64,000 nt of DNA from Variovorax boronicumulans (GCF_019352895.1 NZ_JAAAFX010000009.1:1105978-1169977), one strand, 5' to 3'; counted from the stretch's first letter, positions 7,989 through 17,693 are shown. The notes: a model not told the origin generated them from the letters alone. A program made the numbers and translations.

Positions 7989-9314
7989 ATGCGCCCCGAC
8001 CTGCACGACAGCCGACTCGCCATCCTGGCCGGCACCACCGACGCACGCACCGAAATGGAGCACGCGATCGAGTTCGCGCAGCAGCCGTCGAACGCGCACA
8101 CCTTCACGCGCACGCTGTTCGATGCGGCGCGCCGAGAGGCCGCCGCGGCCCAGCCCTCGCAGCCGCTGGCCGGCCTGTCCTTTTCCGTCAAGGATCTGTT
8201 CGACGTCGCCGGGCAAGCCACCCCCGCCGGCTCGGTGGTCCTGAGCCATGCGCCGGTCGCCCAGGCCGATGCCGTCGCGGTCGCGCGCCTGCGGGCCGCG
8301 GGCGGCGCGCTGATCGGCCGCACCAACATGAGCGAATTCGCCTTCTCCGGCGTCGGCGTCAACCCGCACCACGGCACGCCGGCCAACGCCAGCGATGCCG
8401 TGACGCCGCGCGTGCCCGGCGGCTCCTCCTCCGGCGCCGCGGTGTCGGTGGCCACCGGCGCCGCCTTCATCGGCCTGGGCTCGGACACCGGCGGCTCGAT
8501 CCGCATCCCGGCCGCGCTGAACGGCATCGTCGGCTTCAAGAGCACCGCCCGCTGGGTGCCGGCCACCGGCGCCCTGCCGCTGTCGACCACGCTCGACACG
8601 GTCTGCGCCATGACGCGCTCGGTGCGCGACGCGGTGCTCGCGCACGAGGTGCTGGCCGCGCGCCGCGTCACGCCCGGCACCCAGGCGCTGTCCGGCTATC
8701 GCCTGGCGGTGGTGCGGAACCTGTTCCTGGAGGCACTGGAGCCGGCCGTCGCGCAGACCTTCGAACGCACGCTGCGGACCTTGCGCGCCGCCGGCGCCCG
8801 CATCGAGGAGATCACGCTGTCGCCGCTGGCCGACCTGCCCTCGATCAATGCCACCGGCGGCTTCTCGGCAGCGGAGTCCTATGCCTGGCACCGCCTGCTG
8901 CTCGAACGCAGCGGCGCCGGCTACGACCCGCGCGTCGCCCAGCGCATCCTCAAGGGCGCCGACATGAAGGCGCACGACTACATCGACCTGATCCATGCCC
9001 GCCGCGACTGGATCGCCCGCATGGAAACGGCGCTCGCCGGCTTCGACGCGCTGCTGTCGCCCACGGTGCCGATCCTCGCCCCGCCGCTGGCCGACGTGGC
9101 CCCCGGCGCAGGGCGCGATGCGGAATTCTTCCGCGTCAACGGCCTGCTGCTGCGCAATCCCTCGGTGGTCAACATGCTGGATGGCTGTGCGATCTCCATC
9201 CCCTGCCATGCCGAGGGCGATGCCCCGGTCGGCCTGATGCTGTGGCACGCTGCGCTGCACGACGACACCGTGCTCGCGATCGCTGCCCAGGCAGAGCGCG
9301 CACTGCAACAATAG
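7989..9314 (+). CDS. Amidase signature family hydrolase
   Basis: A 441-aa member of the amidase signature family. The Ser-cisSer-Lys triad is visible: Lys68 in SFSVKDLFD, the cis-Ser146 of VPGGSSSGAA, and nucleophile Ser170 of SDTGGSIRIPA. The conserved NMSEFAFSG also appears. The family hydrolyses carbon-nitrogen bonds in many amides. GatA is a relative, but no gatB or gatC is nearby, so a catabolic or detoxifying amidase is more likely; the substrate is not known. The gene is divergent from rpsB and is followed 81 bp later by an amino-acid oxidoreductase gene in the same direction, so both may act on amide or amino-acid compounds. Confidence 0.88.
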   Translation: MRPDLHDSRLAILAGTTDARTEMEHAIEFAQQPSNAHTFTRTLFDAARREAAAAQPSQPLAGLSFSVKDLFDVAGQATPAGSVVLSHAPVAQADAVAVARLRAAGGALIGRTNMSEFAFSGVGVNPHHGTPANASDAVTPRVPGGSSSGAAVSVATGAAFIGLGSDTGGSIRIPAALNGIVGFKSTARWVPATGALPLSTTLDTVCAMTRSVRDAVLAHEVLAARRVTPGTQALSGYRLAVVRNLFLEALEPAVAQTFERTLRTLRAAGARIEEITLSPLADLPSINATGGFSAAESYAWHRLLLERSGAGYDPRVAQRILKGADMKAHDYIDLIHARRDWIARMETALAGFDALLSPTVPILAPPLADVAPGAGRDAEFFRVNGLLLRNPSVVNMLDGCAISIPCHAEGDAPVGLMLWHAALHDDTVLAIAAQAERALQQ

Positions 9315-9395
9315 GGCCCTCCCCTTTCCTGTGGCATTGCGCCTTCAGGCCGGGCTGCAGGCCATGGCCGACTCCATTCCCCCAACAAAGAATTC

Positions 9396-10649
9396 ATGAA
9401 AATCGCGATCGTGGGCGCCGGCATCATCGGCGTCACCACCGCCTGGGAGCTGGCCAGCGACGGACACCAGGTGTCCGTCTTCGAGCGCCGCGGTGCCGCG
9501 GCCGAGGAAACGAGCTTCGCCAATGCGGGCCTGATCGTGCCCGGCCAGGTCGGCCCCTGGGCCGCGCCGGGCATGCGCACCAAGCTGCTGCGCTCGCTGC
9601 TGTCGAGCCAGGGCGCGATCAAGCTGCGCTGGCCGCTCGCGGGACGCGAGCTGCGTTGGCTCGCGCAATGGCAACGCGCCTGCCGGCTCGAGACCCACCT
9701 GGCCAATCGGGCCCGCATGCAGCGCCTGGCCTTCTACAGCAGGACGCGTCTGCACGAACTCACCGAGACGCGCGAACTCAGCTACGAGCGCAGCCAGGGC
9801 TGCCTCGTGCTGCTGCGCTCGCGGCGCGACCAGAAGCTGGTGCAGCCCGGCCTCGAGGCGCTGCGCGCGGCCGGCGGCGCGTTCCGCGAGGTCGATGCCG
9901 ACGAGGCCCGGCGCATCGAGCCGGCGCTGAGCACCGACACCGAACTGGCCGGCGCCATCCACCTGCCCGACGACGAGGTCGCGAACTGCCGGCAGTTCGC
10001 GCTGCTGCTCAAGCGCGAGGCCGAGTCGCTGGGCGCACGTTTCCACTTCAATTGCGACATCGCGCCGCTCTCGCGCGCCGCGCCGCGCTCGCTGGCGCTG
10101 TCCGCGGGATCGGACGCGATTCCTTTCGATGCGGTGGTGATGTGCGCCGGGGTGGCCTCGGCCGCGCTGCTCAGGCCCCTGGGCCTGCGCATTCCGCTGG
10201 CCTCGGTGTACGGCCACTCGGTCAGCGCCAACATCCGCGAGCCGCTCAACGCGCCGCGCAGCGCCGTGATGGACGAACGCCACCAGATCTCGATCTCGCG
10301 CATGGGGCTGCGCGTGCGCGTGGCAGGCAGCGCCGAACTCGGCGGCTCGCTGAACACCATGAACCCCGCGGCGCTGCAGACGCTCTACAAGGTGCTGCAC
10401 GACTGGTTCCCCGGCGCCGCCACGCTGCAGGCCGGCGTCCAGCAATGGAAAGGCGCTCGCCCGACGCTGCCCGACGGACCGCCCGTGATCGGCCCCAGCG
10501 GCGTGCCGGGCGTCTGGCTCAACCTGGGCCACGGTGCCAGCGGCTGGGCATTGTCCTGCGGCAGCGCGCGCGTACTGGCCGATCTGGTGGGCGGGCGCGA
10601 CGCCGGCATCGACCTCGAAGGCCTGGGCGTCGAGCGGCTCAGTCTTTAG
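9396..10649 (+). CDS. FAD-dependent D-amino acid dehydrogenase-like oxidoreductase (DadA family)
   Basis: A 417-aa flavoprotein of the DadA/DAO group, expected to deaminate D-amino acids to 2-oxo acids and pass electrons to the respiratory chain. The N-terminal dinucleotide site is GAGIIG at residues 7-12. Also visible are ETSFANAG, typical of DadA-like proteins, and the C-terminal FAD-contact region LNLGHGASGWALSCGSA. It follows the amidase gene. Its last 11 bases overlap the end of the converging gene on the other strand. DadA itself is usually about 430 aa, so substrate assignment is only at family level. Confidence 0.85.
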   Translation: MKIAIVGAGIIGVTTAWELASDGHQVSVFERRGAAAEETSFANAGLIVPGQVGPWAAPGMRTKLLRSLLSSQGAIKLRWPLAGRELRWLAQWQRACRLETHLANRARMQRLAFYSRTRLHELTETRELSYERSQGCLVLLRSRRDQKLVQPGLEALRAAGGAFREVDADEARRIEPALSTDTELAGAIHLPDDEVANCRQFALLLKREAESLGARFHFNCDIAPLSRAAPRSLALSAGSDAIPFDAVVMCAGVASAALLRPLGLRIPLASVYGHSVSANIREPLNAPRSAVMDERHQISISRMGLRVRVAGSAELGGSLNTMNPAALQTLYKVLHDWFPGAATLQAGVQQWKGARPTLPDGPPVIGPSGVPGVWLNLGHGASGWALSCGSARVLADLVGGRDAGIDLEGLGVERLSL

Positions 10650-11067
10650 GACCCCACCGGCGCAGCATCTCGGGCGTGGCCGGCGCTTCGACGGGCAGAC
10701 CGGGTGCGGCCCGCGGCCGCAGACGCTGAACGATCCCGCCCAGCAGCGCGGGCGCGATCCACACGAAGAACAGCAGGCACACCGCGTAGCCGGCCATCAC
10801 GAGCCAGCGCAGGAGGACGGAGGCTTCGTCGAGCGGCACTTCGAGCCAGCGAATCACGCTGACGCCGTAGCCGGCGCCTGCGGCCCAGGCCAGGTCACGC
10901 AAGGGCAGCCACCGACGCCACTCCGCCAGCAGGAACGCACCCCACACGATGCCCAGCAGGCCGGCGGCCCAGCCCAGCCCGAGCATCCAGGCCATCGTCG
11001 CGAGCACGAGCACGGCCAGCCCCGCAAGCAACAGCACCACCACCCAGCCAAGGCTTTTGAGCTTCAT
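10639..11067 (-). CDS. Small integral membrane protein of unknown function
   Basis: A 142-aa protein that I do not recognise. Starting at MKLKSLGW it has about four hydrophobic segments: residues about 7-25, 28-47, a middle pair around the tryptophan-rich WRRWLPLRDLAWAAG, and LVMAGYAVCLLFFVWIAPALL near residue 105. A short basic, proline-rich cytoplasmic tail follows. A longer start (MRPAYHRRM) is possible but has no better ribosome site. It converges on the DadA-like gene and shares 11 bp with it. No function is offered. Confidence 0.6.
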   Translation of the reverse strand: MKLKSLGWVVVLLLAGLAVLVLATMAWMLGLGWAAGLLGIVWGAFLLAEWRRWLPLRDLAWAAGAGYGVSVIRWLEVPLDEASVLLRWLVMAGYAVCLLFFVWIAPALLGGIVQRLRPRAAPGLPVEAPATPEMLRRWGPKD

Positions 11068-11120
11068 CCGCCGATGATAGGCAGGCCGCACATCGACAGC
11101 CCCGGCGGCACAATGGATCG

Positions 11121-12590
11121 ATGCAACGCATCACGTCCGCTACCGCCGCCGATCTGTTCGACATCGCCGCCACGCGCCGCATCGAGAACGCTGCGGCAAG
11201 CGCCCTGCCCGCCCACACGCTGATGCAGCGCGCCGGCCTCGCGGTGGCGCGGCTCGCGATGGCCCTCGCGCCGCATGCGCGCACGATCTGGGTGGCTTGC
11301 GGGCCGGGCAACAACGGCGGCGACGGCTTCGAGGCCGCGGCGCAATTGCGGCGCCGGGGTTTCTTTCCGGTCATCACCTTTGCGGGCGATGAAGGCCGCT
11401 TGCCGCCCGATGCCAAGGCGTCGCTGCAGCGCGCGCGCGATGCCGGCGCGCTCTTCTCGCCGAACCCGCCCGTCGCGTACGAACTGGCCATCGATGCGTT
11501 GCTCGGCATCGGCGCATCCCGGGCGCCCGACGGCACGATGGCCGAGTGGCTGCGGCAGATGCATGCGAGCGCACGGCCGGTGCTCGGCGTCGACGTGCCC
11601 TCGGGGCTGAACGCGGACACCGGCGTTCTTTCGTGGGACAGCGCTTCTCTTCGCACGTCGGCGCCACCGGTCCGTGCCTGCCTGAGTTTCCTCACGCTGA
11701 AGCCCGGCCTCTTCACCGCGCAGGGTCGCGATGCGGCAGGCACGGTCTGGTTCGACGATTTGGGCTGCGGCAGCCTCACCGACCGGCCGATCGCACGCCT
11801 GCTGGGCACACCCGGGGAAGCGTCACGCGCCCACGCGTCGCACAAGGGCAGCTACGGCGATGTCGCGGTGATCGGCGGTGCGCCGGGCATGGCAGGCGCC
11901 GCCTTGCTGGCCGGCTCCGCGGCGCTGCACGCCGGCGCGGGCCGGGTGTTCGTCGGCCTGCTCGACCCGAGCGCCGCGGCGGTCGACGGCGCGCAGCCCG
12001 AACTGATGCTGCGCGACGCCCATGCGCTGGACCTGGATGGCATGGCGGTGGTCTGCGGCTGTGGCGGCGCAACGGCGGTGCGCGCATTGCTGCCGCGCGT
12101 GATGGCCACCGCCGCAGCCCTGGTGCTCGATGCCGATGCGCTCAATGCCATCGCCAGCGACAGCGCACTGCAAACGCAACTGGCGGCGCGCGGCAGGCGC
12201 GGGCGGCCGACCGTGATCACGCCGCATCCGCTGGAAGCGGCGCGTCTGCTGGATCGCACGGCCAACGCCATCCAAGCCGACCGGCTGGCCGCAGCGCGCG
12301 AACTCGCCTCACGCTTTCACGTGGTGGCAGTCCTCAAGGGTTCGGGCACCGTGATCGCCGACACGGGCGCCGGGCCCGTGGTCATCAACCCGACCGGCAA
12401 TGCACGGCTGGCCAGCGCCGGCACGGGCGACGTGCTGGCCGGCATGATCGGCGCCGCGCTGGCGGCCGGGCAGCCGGCTTTCGAAGCCGCACATGACGCC
12501 GCCTGGCGGCACGGCCGCATCGCAGACACCTGGCCGGCCGAGGCGGCCCCGCTGACGGCAGGCACGCTGGCCCGCCGCGCGCCCGTCTGA
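11121..12590 (+). CDS. nnr: Bifunctional NAD(P)HX epimerase / ADP-dependent NAD(P)HX dehydratase
   Basis: Repairs hydrated NADH and NADPH. The N-terminal YjeF domain (about residues 1-215), with CGPGNNGGDGFEAA, epimerises the R form. The C-terminal ribokinase-like domain dehydrates the S form using ADP, with VIGGAPGMAGAALLAG, TPHPLEAARLL and the catalytic ASAGTGDVLAGMIG near residue 435. The two-domain length of 489 aa is normal. It stands between a membrane protein gene on the opposite strand and a converging SDR gene. Confidence 0.95.
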   Translation: MQRITSATAADLFDIAATRRIENAAASALPAHTLMQRAGLAVARLAMALAPHARTIWVACGPGNNGGDGFEAAAQLRRRGFFPVITFAGDEGRLPPDAKASLQRARDAGALFSPNPPVAYELAIDALLGIGASRAPDGTMAEWLRQMHASARPVLGVDVPSGLNADTGVLSWDSASLRTSAPPVRACLSFLTLKPGLFTAQGRDAAGTVWFDDLGCGSLTDRPIARLLGTPGEASRAHASHKGSYGDVAVIGGAPGMAGAALLAGSAALHAGAGRVFVGLLDPSAAAVDGAQPELMLRDAHALDLDGMAVVCGCGGATAVRALLPRVMATAAALVLDADALNAIASDSALQTQLAARGRRGRPTVITPHPLEAARLLDRTANAIQADRLAAARELASRFHVVAVLKGSGTVIADTGAGPVVINPTGNARLASAGTGDVLAGMIGAALAAGQPAFEAAHDAAWRHGRIADTWPAEAAPLTAGTLARRAPV

Positions 12591-12597
12591 GCGCCTT

Positions 12598-13362
12598 CTA
12601 GCCGCGCCCGACGAAGGGCATCTTCGTCGCCATGATGGTGTGGAACAGCACGTTGGCCTCGAGCGGCAGGTTGGCCATGTAGAGCACCGACTGGCCGACG
12701 ATCTTCACGTCGATCAGCGGCTCGATCGCCATCTCGCCATTGGCCTGCGGCACGCCCTTGGCCATGCGCGAGGCCAGGTCGGTCATGGCGTTGCCCACGT
12801 CGACCTGGCCGACCGCGATGTCGTACTTGCGGCCGTCGAGCGATGCGGTCTTGGTCAGGCCCTGCACCGCATGCTTGGTCGCGGTGTAGGCGATCGAGTT
12901 GGGGCGCGGCGCGGTGGCCGAGATCGAACCGTTGTTGATGATCCGGCCGCCGCGTGGCGACTGCGTCTTCATCACGCGGAAGGCCTGCTGGATGCAGAAG
13001 AACATGCCGGTGAGGTTGATGTCGACCACGCCCTGCCATTGCTCCGGCGTCCAGTCCTCGAAGGGACCGGGCGGGTTGCCGACACCGGCGTTGTTGAACA
13101 GCAGGTCGACGCGGCCGAAGCGCTCGACCGTGGCGGCGAACAGCGATGCGACCGACTCGGCCTTGGCCACATCGGTGGGCACCGCGAAGGCGCGCGCAGC
13201 GGCGCCCGATTCCTCGGCCACCTGTTCGAGCGGCTCGAGGCGGCGGCCGGCGAGCGTCACGTTCCATCCGTCGGCCAGCAGGGCCAGCGCGGCGGCGCGG
13301 CCGATGCCGCTGCCGGCACCGGTCACGATGGCGGTGCGGGGTGTTGCTTGGGTTTGCGTCAT
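12598..13362 (-). CDS. Short-chain dehydrogenase/reductase (SDR)
   Basis: A classical 254-aa SDR. The cofactor site is TGAGSGIG at residues 14-21. NNAGVGNP lies near residue 90 and the catalytic Tyr-Lys pair is in YTATKHAVQ near residue 160, preceded by the Ser-containing NNGSISATAP. The substrate cannot be told from sequence. Lys/Arg choices after the first strand (LAGRRLEPL) favour NADP(H). It starts 15 bp after rnr on the same strand, so it is probably in the rnr transcript. Confidence 0.85.
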   Translation of the reverse strand: MTQTQATPRTAIVTGAGSGIGRAAALALLADGWNVTLAGRRLEPLEQVAEESGAAARAFAVPTDVAKAESVASLFAATVERFGRVDLLFNNAGVGNPPGPFEDWTPEQWQGVVDINLTGMFFCIQQAFRVMKTQSPRGGRIINNGSISATAPRPNSIAYTATKHAVQGLTKTASLDGRKYDIAVGQVDVGNAMTDLASRMAKGVPQANGEMAIEPLIDVKIVGQSVLYMANLPLEANVLFHTIMATKMPFVGRG

Positions 13363-13377
13363 GTCATGTCTCCTTGT

Positions 13378-15693
13378 TCATCGGCGCGGCTTGCGCCCCT
13401 TCATCTTGTTGGCAGCCTTCTTCACGGCGGACTTGAAGGCCTGCATCGCCGATTGCGGACCGGCTTCGACGCGCTCGGCCGCCACGGGCGCCGCCACTTC
13501 GGCGTTCTTGCCGCCGCGTGCGCCGCGCTTGGCCGAGGCCTTGACCGGCGTGCCGCCGGATGGCGATGCGCCCTTGTCCTTCGCGTTGCGCGTGGGCAGT
13601 TCCTCGCCCTCGCGCACCAGGCGGAAATCGATCTTCCGGCCGTCGAGGTCGACGCGGCTCACCTGCACCCGCACGCGCGTGCCGATGGCATAGCGGATGC
13701 CGGTGCGCTCGCCGCGCAGCTCCTGGCGCATCTCGTCGAACTTGAAGTACTCGCCGCCAAGTTCGGTGATGTGCACCAGCCCCTCGACGTACATCGCATC
13801 GAGCGTGACGAAGATGCCGAAGGAGGTGGCCGAACTGACCACGCCGCCGTACTCCTCGCCCAGGTGCTCGCGCATGTACTTGCACTTGAGCCAGGCCTCG
13901 ACGTCGCGGCTGGCCTCGTCGGCACGGCGTTCGTTGGCGCTGCAATGCAGGCCCGCGGCCTGCCAGGCCTGCACCTCCTTGGTGGGGGCTACCGTGGCCT
14001 TCTGCGGCTTGTCGGTCGGCGCCTTGACGCGCGAAGCGAGGCGCTTGGCCAGCTTGGCATGCGCCTCGCCCGGCGTCGGCAGCATCGGCAGCGTGTACTT
14101 CTGGCGGTTGAGGATCGCCTTGATCACGCGGTGCACCAGCAGGTCGGGATAGCGCCGGATCGGGCTGGTGAAGTGCGTGTAGGCCTCGTAGGCCAGGCCG
14201 AAGTGGCCGCTGTTGATCGGCGTGTAAATCGCCTGCTGCATCGAGCGCAGCAGCATGGTGTGGATCTGTTGCGCGTCGGGCCGCTCCTTGGTGGCCTCGG
14301 CGATCGCCTGGAACTCGCCCGGCTTCGGATCGTCGGTGATGCTCAGGCCCACGCCCATGGCCTTCAGGTAGCCGCGCAGGATTTCCTTCTTCTCCGGCGT
14401 CGGGCCTTCGTGCACGCGGTACAGGCCCGGGTGCTTGCTCTCGTTGATGAAGTCGGCGCTGCAGACGTTGGCTGCGAGCATCGCTTCTTCGATCAGGCGG
14501 TGCGCCTCGTTGCGCGTGCGCGGCACGATCTTCTCGATGCGGCCGGCGTCGTCGCAGACGATCTGCGTCTCGGTGGTCTCGAAGTCCACCGCGCCGCGGC
14601 GGCTGCGCTGCTTGAGCAGCGCCTTGTAGACGTCGGCCAGGTTCAGCAGGTCCTTCACGCGGTCCTTGCGCTTGGCCGCTTCGGGGCCGCGCGTGTTGCC
14701 GAGGATGGCGGCCACTTCGGTGTACGTGAAGCGCGCATGGCTGTACATCACCGCCGGGTAGAACTGATAGGCGTACATCTCGCCATCGGCGGCCACGAGC
14801 ATGTCGCAGACCATGCACAGCCGCTCGACCTCGGGGTTGAGCGAGCACAGGCCGTTGCTGAGCTTTTCCGGCAGCATCGGAATGACGCGGCGCGGGAAGT
14901 AGACGCTGGTGGCGCGGTCGTAGGCATCGATGTCGATCGGCGAACCGGTCTGCACATAGGCGCTGACGTCGGCAATGGCGACCAACAGACGCCAGCCCTT
15001 GCCGCGGCCGACCTTGGCCGGCTCGCAGTACACCGCATCGTCGAAGTCACGCGCGTCTTCGCCGTCGATGGTGACCAGCGGGACGTCGGTCAGGTCGATT
15101 CGGCCCTTCTTGTCGGCCGGACGCACCTTGTCCGGAATGGCCTTGGCCTCGGCCAGACAGGCCTCCGAGAACTCGTGCGGCACGCCGTACTTGCGCACCG
15201 CGATCTCGATCTCCATGCCGGGGTCGTCGATCTCGCCCAGCACTTCCTTCACGCGACCCACGGGCTGACCGAACAGCGCGGGCGGCTCGGTGAGTTGCAC
15301 CACCACCACCTGCCCCACCTTGGCGGGACCGGTCGCGCCCTTGGGGATCAGGACGTCCTGACCGTAGCGCTTGTCTTCGGGGGCGACGAGCCAGACGCCG
15401 CCTTCGTGCAGCAGCCGGCCGATGATCGGCTGCTCGGGGCGCTCGACGATCTCGACCACGCGCCCCTCGGGACGCCCGCGCCGATCCTGGCGCACGATGC
15501 GCGCCTTGACACGGTCCTTGTGAAGCACTGCCCGCATCTCGTTCGGGGGCAGATAGATGTCTGCTTCGCCGTCGTCGCGCTGCACGAAACCGTGCCCGTC
15601 GCGATGACCTTGCACGGAACCTTCGAATTCATCCAGCAAGCCGCTGGGATGGCCAGTATTTTTGATATGATCTCCTTCTTTCCTGAAATTCAA
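13378..15693 (-). CDS. rnr: Ribonuclease R (start codon uncertain)
   Basis: Processive 3'-5' exoribonuclease that degrades structured RNA. Cold-shock-like domains come first (EFEGSVQGHRDGHGFVQRDD). The RNB catalytic domain contains RIDLTDVPLVTIDGEDARDFDDAVY, with the metal-binding aspartates. An S1 domain follows, then a Lys/Arg-rich tail ending KMKGRKPRR. The longest frame opens with TTG at 15693 and would give 771 aa. That TTG has no ribosome site. A strong AAGGAG at 15672-15677 instead lies five bases before an ATC codon at 15666, so the real start may be ATC, giving 762 aa. No ATG or GTG is suitably placed. Confidence 0.9.
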   Translation of the reverse strand: MNFRKEGDHIKNTGHPSGLLDEFEGSVQGHRDGHGFVQRDDGEADIYLPPNEMRAVLHKDRVKARIVRQDRRGRPEGRVVEIVERPEQPIIGRLLHEGGVWLVAPEDKRYGQDVLIPKGATGPAKVGQVVVVQLTEPPALFGQPVGRVKEVLGEIDDPGMEIEIAVRKYGVPHEFSEACLAEAKAIPDKVRPADKKGRIDLTDVPLVTIDGEDARDFDDAVYCEPAKVGRGKGWRLLVAIADVSAYVQTGSPIDIDAYDRATSVYFPRRVIPMLPEKLSNGLCSLNPEVERLCMVCDMLVAADGEMYAYQFYPAVMYSHARFTYTEVAAILGNTRGPEAAKRKDRVKDLLNLADVYKALLKQRSRRGAVDFETTETQIVCDDAGRIEKIVPRTRNEAHRLIEEAMLAANVCSADFINESKHPGLYRVHEGPTPEKKEILRGYLKAMGVGLSITDDPKPGEFQAIAEATKERPDAQQIHTMLLRSMQQAIYTPINSGHFGLAYEAYTHFTSPIRRYPDLLVHRVIKAILNRQKYTLPMLPTPGEAHAKLAKRLASRVKAPTDKPQKATVAPTKEVQAWQAAGLHCSANERRADEASRDVEAWLKCKYMREHLGEEYGGVVSSATSFGIFVTLDAMYVEGLVHITELGGEYFKFDEMRQELRGERTGIRYAIGTRVRVQVSRVDLDGRKIDFRLVREGEELPTRNAKDKGASPSGGTPVKASAKRGARGGKNAEVAAPVAAERVEAGPQSAMQAFKSAVKKAANKMKGRKPRR
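15658..15671 (+). promoter_or_regulatory. Candidate -10 region for tRNA-Leu copy 1
   Basis: ATTTTTGATATGAT contains the hexamer TATGAT (5 of 6 to consensus), with TG one base upstream as in extended -10 promoters. It lies 49 bases before the tRNA. A nearly identical element is found 48 bases before the second copy. No convincing -35 is present. The element overlaps the rnr ribosome-site region on the other strand. Confidence 0.4.
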
Positions 15694-15720
15694 AACATCA
15701 CTGCTTCGGCAGTCATGTGG

Positions 15721-15805
<85 letters not shown>

Positions 15806-15840
15806 AGTTTAAACAGACCTTTACCAGGTCATTCGATTGA

Positions 15841-15866
15841 AGCCACCGGTCTCCGGTGGCTTTTTT
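15841..15866 (+). terminator. Rho-independent terminator after tRNA-Leu copy 1
   Basis: Perfect 8-bp stem GCCACCGG/CCGGTGGC with a TCT loop followed by six T residues, 36 bases after the tRNA. The same hairpin follows the second copy. Confidence 0.9.
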
Positions 15867-15977
15867 CATGGCCGCTCGAAACGTGATCGAGCGAGCCGCA
15901 TGCGCAAGCTGCGCCTGCGCATCTGAAATACGCACAAAAATTTTCTCGTCGAGACGCAAAGTCGCGAAAAGAGGCTC

Positions 15978-15993
15978 ATTTTTTGAGTATGAT
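15978..15993 (+). promoter_or_regulatory. Candidate -10 region for tRNA-Leu copy 2
   Basis: ATTTTTTGAGTATGAT carries the same TATGAT hexamer as copy 1, at 15988-15993, 48 bases before the tRNA. Its equivalent position suggests that each copy is an independent transcription unit. No clear -35 is seen. Confidence 0.4.
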
Positions 15994-16041
15994 CGCAGTC
16001 TTCGCTGAGAAGCGATGCATAGAAGCTTCGGCAGATATGAC

Positions 16042-16126
<85 letters not shown>

Positions 16127-16160
16127 AATTCACACTGACCCCCGCCAGGTCATTCAAGAA

Positions 16161-16187
16161 AAGCCACCGGTCTCCGGTGGCTTTTTT
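16161..16187 (+). terminator. Rho-independent terminator after tRNA-Leu copy 2
   Basis: Same GCCACCGG/CCGGTGGC stem with a TCT loop and six T residues as after copy 1. Confidence 0.9.
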
Positions 16188-16216
16188 CTTGCCTGCTTGA
16201 ATCAGCGACAAGGCCA

Positions 16217-17623
16217 TCAGACCGGCAGCGCGATCAGGTCATGGCCCTCGACGCCCACGATGCGTGCGCGCGTGAACTCGCCGACCTTCAGCGTCTTGCT
16301 GATCTTCTCGGGCGGCAGCAGCCGCACGGTGCCGTCGATCTCCGGCGCATCGGCATAGGTACGGCCCACGCCGCCCTTGCGCCCCATGCCCGGCGCGGAA
16401 TCGACCAGCACCTGCATGGTCGCGCCGACACGGCGGCGCAGCTTGGCGATCGACACGGCCTCGGCCACCTCCATGAAGCGCGCGCGGCGTGCTTCGCGCT
16501 CCGCCTCGGGCAGCATGCCGGGGATCTCGTTGGCGGCCGCACCTGCGACCGGGCTGTAGGCAAAGCAACCCGCGCGATCGATCTCCGCTTCGCGGATGAA
16601 GTCGAGCAGATGTTCGAACTCTTCTTCCGTCTCGCCGGGGAAGCCGGCAATGAAGGTGCTGCGGATCACCAGCTCAGGACACACCTCGCGCCAGCGCGCG
16701 ATGCGCTCGAGGTTGCGCTCGCCGCTGGCCGGGCGCTTCATGCGACGCAGCACATCGGGATGGCTGTGCTGCAGCGGCACGTCGAGATACGGCAGCACCT
16801 GCCCGCTCGCCATCAGGGGAATCACCTCGTCGACGCTCGGGTACGGGTACACGTAGTGCAGGCGGACCCAGGCGCCATAGGGCTCGGCGATCTCGCCCAG
16901 CGTGCGCACCAGTTCCAGCATGCGCGTCTTCACGGGCTTGCCGTCCCAGAAACCGGTGCGGTACTTCACGTCCACGCCGTAGGCCGAGGTGTCCTGGCTG
17001 ATCACCAGGAGTTCCTTCACGCCGCCTTCGAACAGCGCCTTGGCTTCGCTCAGCACATCGCCGACCGGCCGCGACACCAGGTCGCCGCGCATCGACGGGA
17101 TGATGCAGAAGGTGCAGCGGTGATTGCAGCCTTCGCTGATCTTGAGGTACGCGTAGTGCCGCGGCGTGAGCTTCAGGCCGGCCACGCCGAAGGCGTTGGG
17201 CACCAGGTCGATGAAAGGGTCGTGCGGCTTGGGCAGATTGGCATGGACCGCATCCATGACCTCCTGCGTCGCATGGGGTCCGGTCACGGCCAGCACGCTG
17301 GGGTGCATCTGGCGCACCAGATTGCCGCCCTGGTCACCGGACTTGGCGCCCAGGCAGCCGGTCACGATGACGCGGCCATTGGTCGCCAGCGCTTCGCCGA
17401 TCGTGTCCAGGCTTTCCCGGACAGCGTCGTCGATGAAGCCGCAGGTGTTGACGATCACCAGGTCGGCGCCCTCGAAAGTCTTCGAGGTCTGGTAGCCCTC
17501 GGCGCTCAGCCGGGTCAGGATCAATTCGGAGTCCGTCAACGCCTTGGGACATCCAAGGCTCACAAAGCCCACCTTGGGGGCGGCTTGCGGGACGGTTCGT
17601 TCGGGGGAGACAACTTCACTCAT
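16217..17623 (-). CDS. rimO: Ribosomal protein S12 methylthiotransferase
   Basis: Radical-SAM enzyme that methylthiolates the conserved aspartate of ribosomal protein S12. The 468-aa product starts MSEVVSPERT. It has an N-terminal MTTase domain with VSLGCPKALTDSE, the radical-SAM cluster motif CNHRCTFCIIPSMRG (CxxxCxxC) and a C-terminal TRAM domain. SLGCPKA and PSMRG favour RimO over the tRNA enzyme MiaB. The ATG at 17623 was chosen; an in-frame GTG at 17656 would add 11 residues with no homology. Confidence 0.96.
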   Translation of the reverse strand: MSEVVSPERTVPQAAPKVGFVSLGCPKALTDSELILTRLSAEGYQTSKTFEGADLVIVNTCGFIDDAVRESLDTIGEALATNGRVIVTGCLGAKSGDQGGNLVRQMHPSVLAVTGPHATQEVMDAVHANLPKPHDPFIDLVPNAFGVAGLKLTPRHYAYLKISEGCNHRCTFCIIPSMRGDLVSRPVGDVLSEAKALFEGGVKELLVISQDTSAYGVDVKYRTGFWDGKPVKTRMLELVRTLGEIAEPYGAWVRLHYVYPYPSVDEVIPLMASGQVLPYLDVPLQHSHPDVLRRMKRPASGERNLERIARWREVCPELVIRSTFIAGFPGETEEEFEHLLDFIREAEIDRAGCFAYSPVAGAAANEIPGMLPEAEREARRARFMEVAEAVSIAKLRRRVGATMQVLVDSAPGMGRKGGVGRTYADAPEIDGTVRLLPPEKISKTLKVGEFTRARIVGVEGHDLIALPV

Positions 17624-17693
17624 GGGCCTATTGTCCCAGTTAAACCAGGATCCCACCGTCGTGAAGCACAGGCAGGGCGTCGATGAGGTCGAT

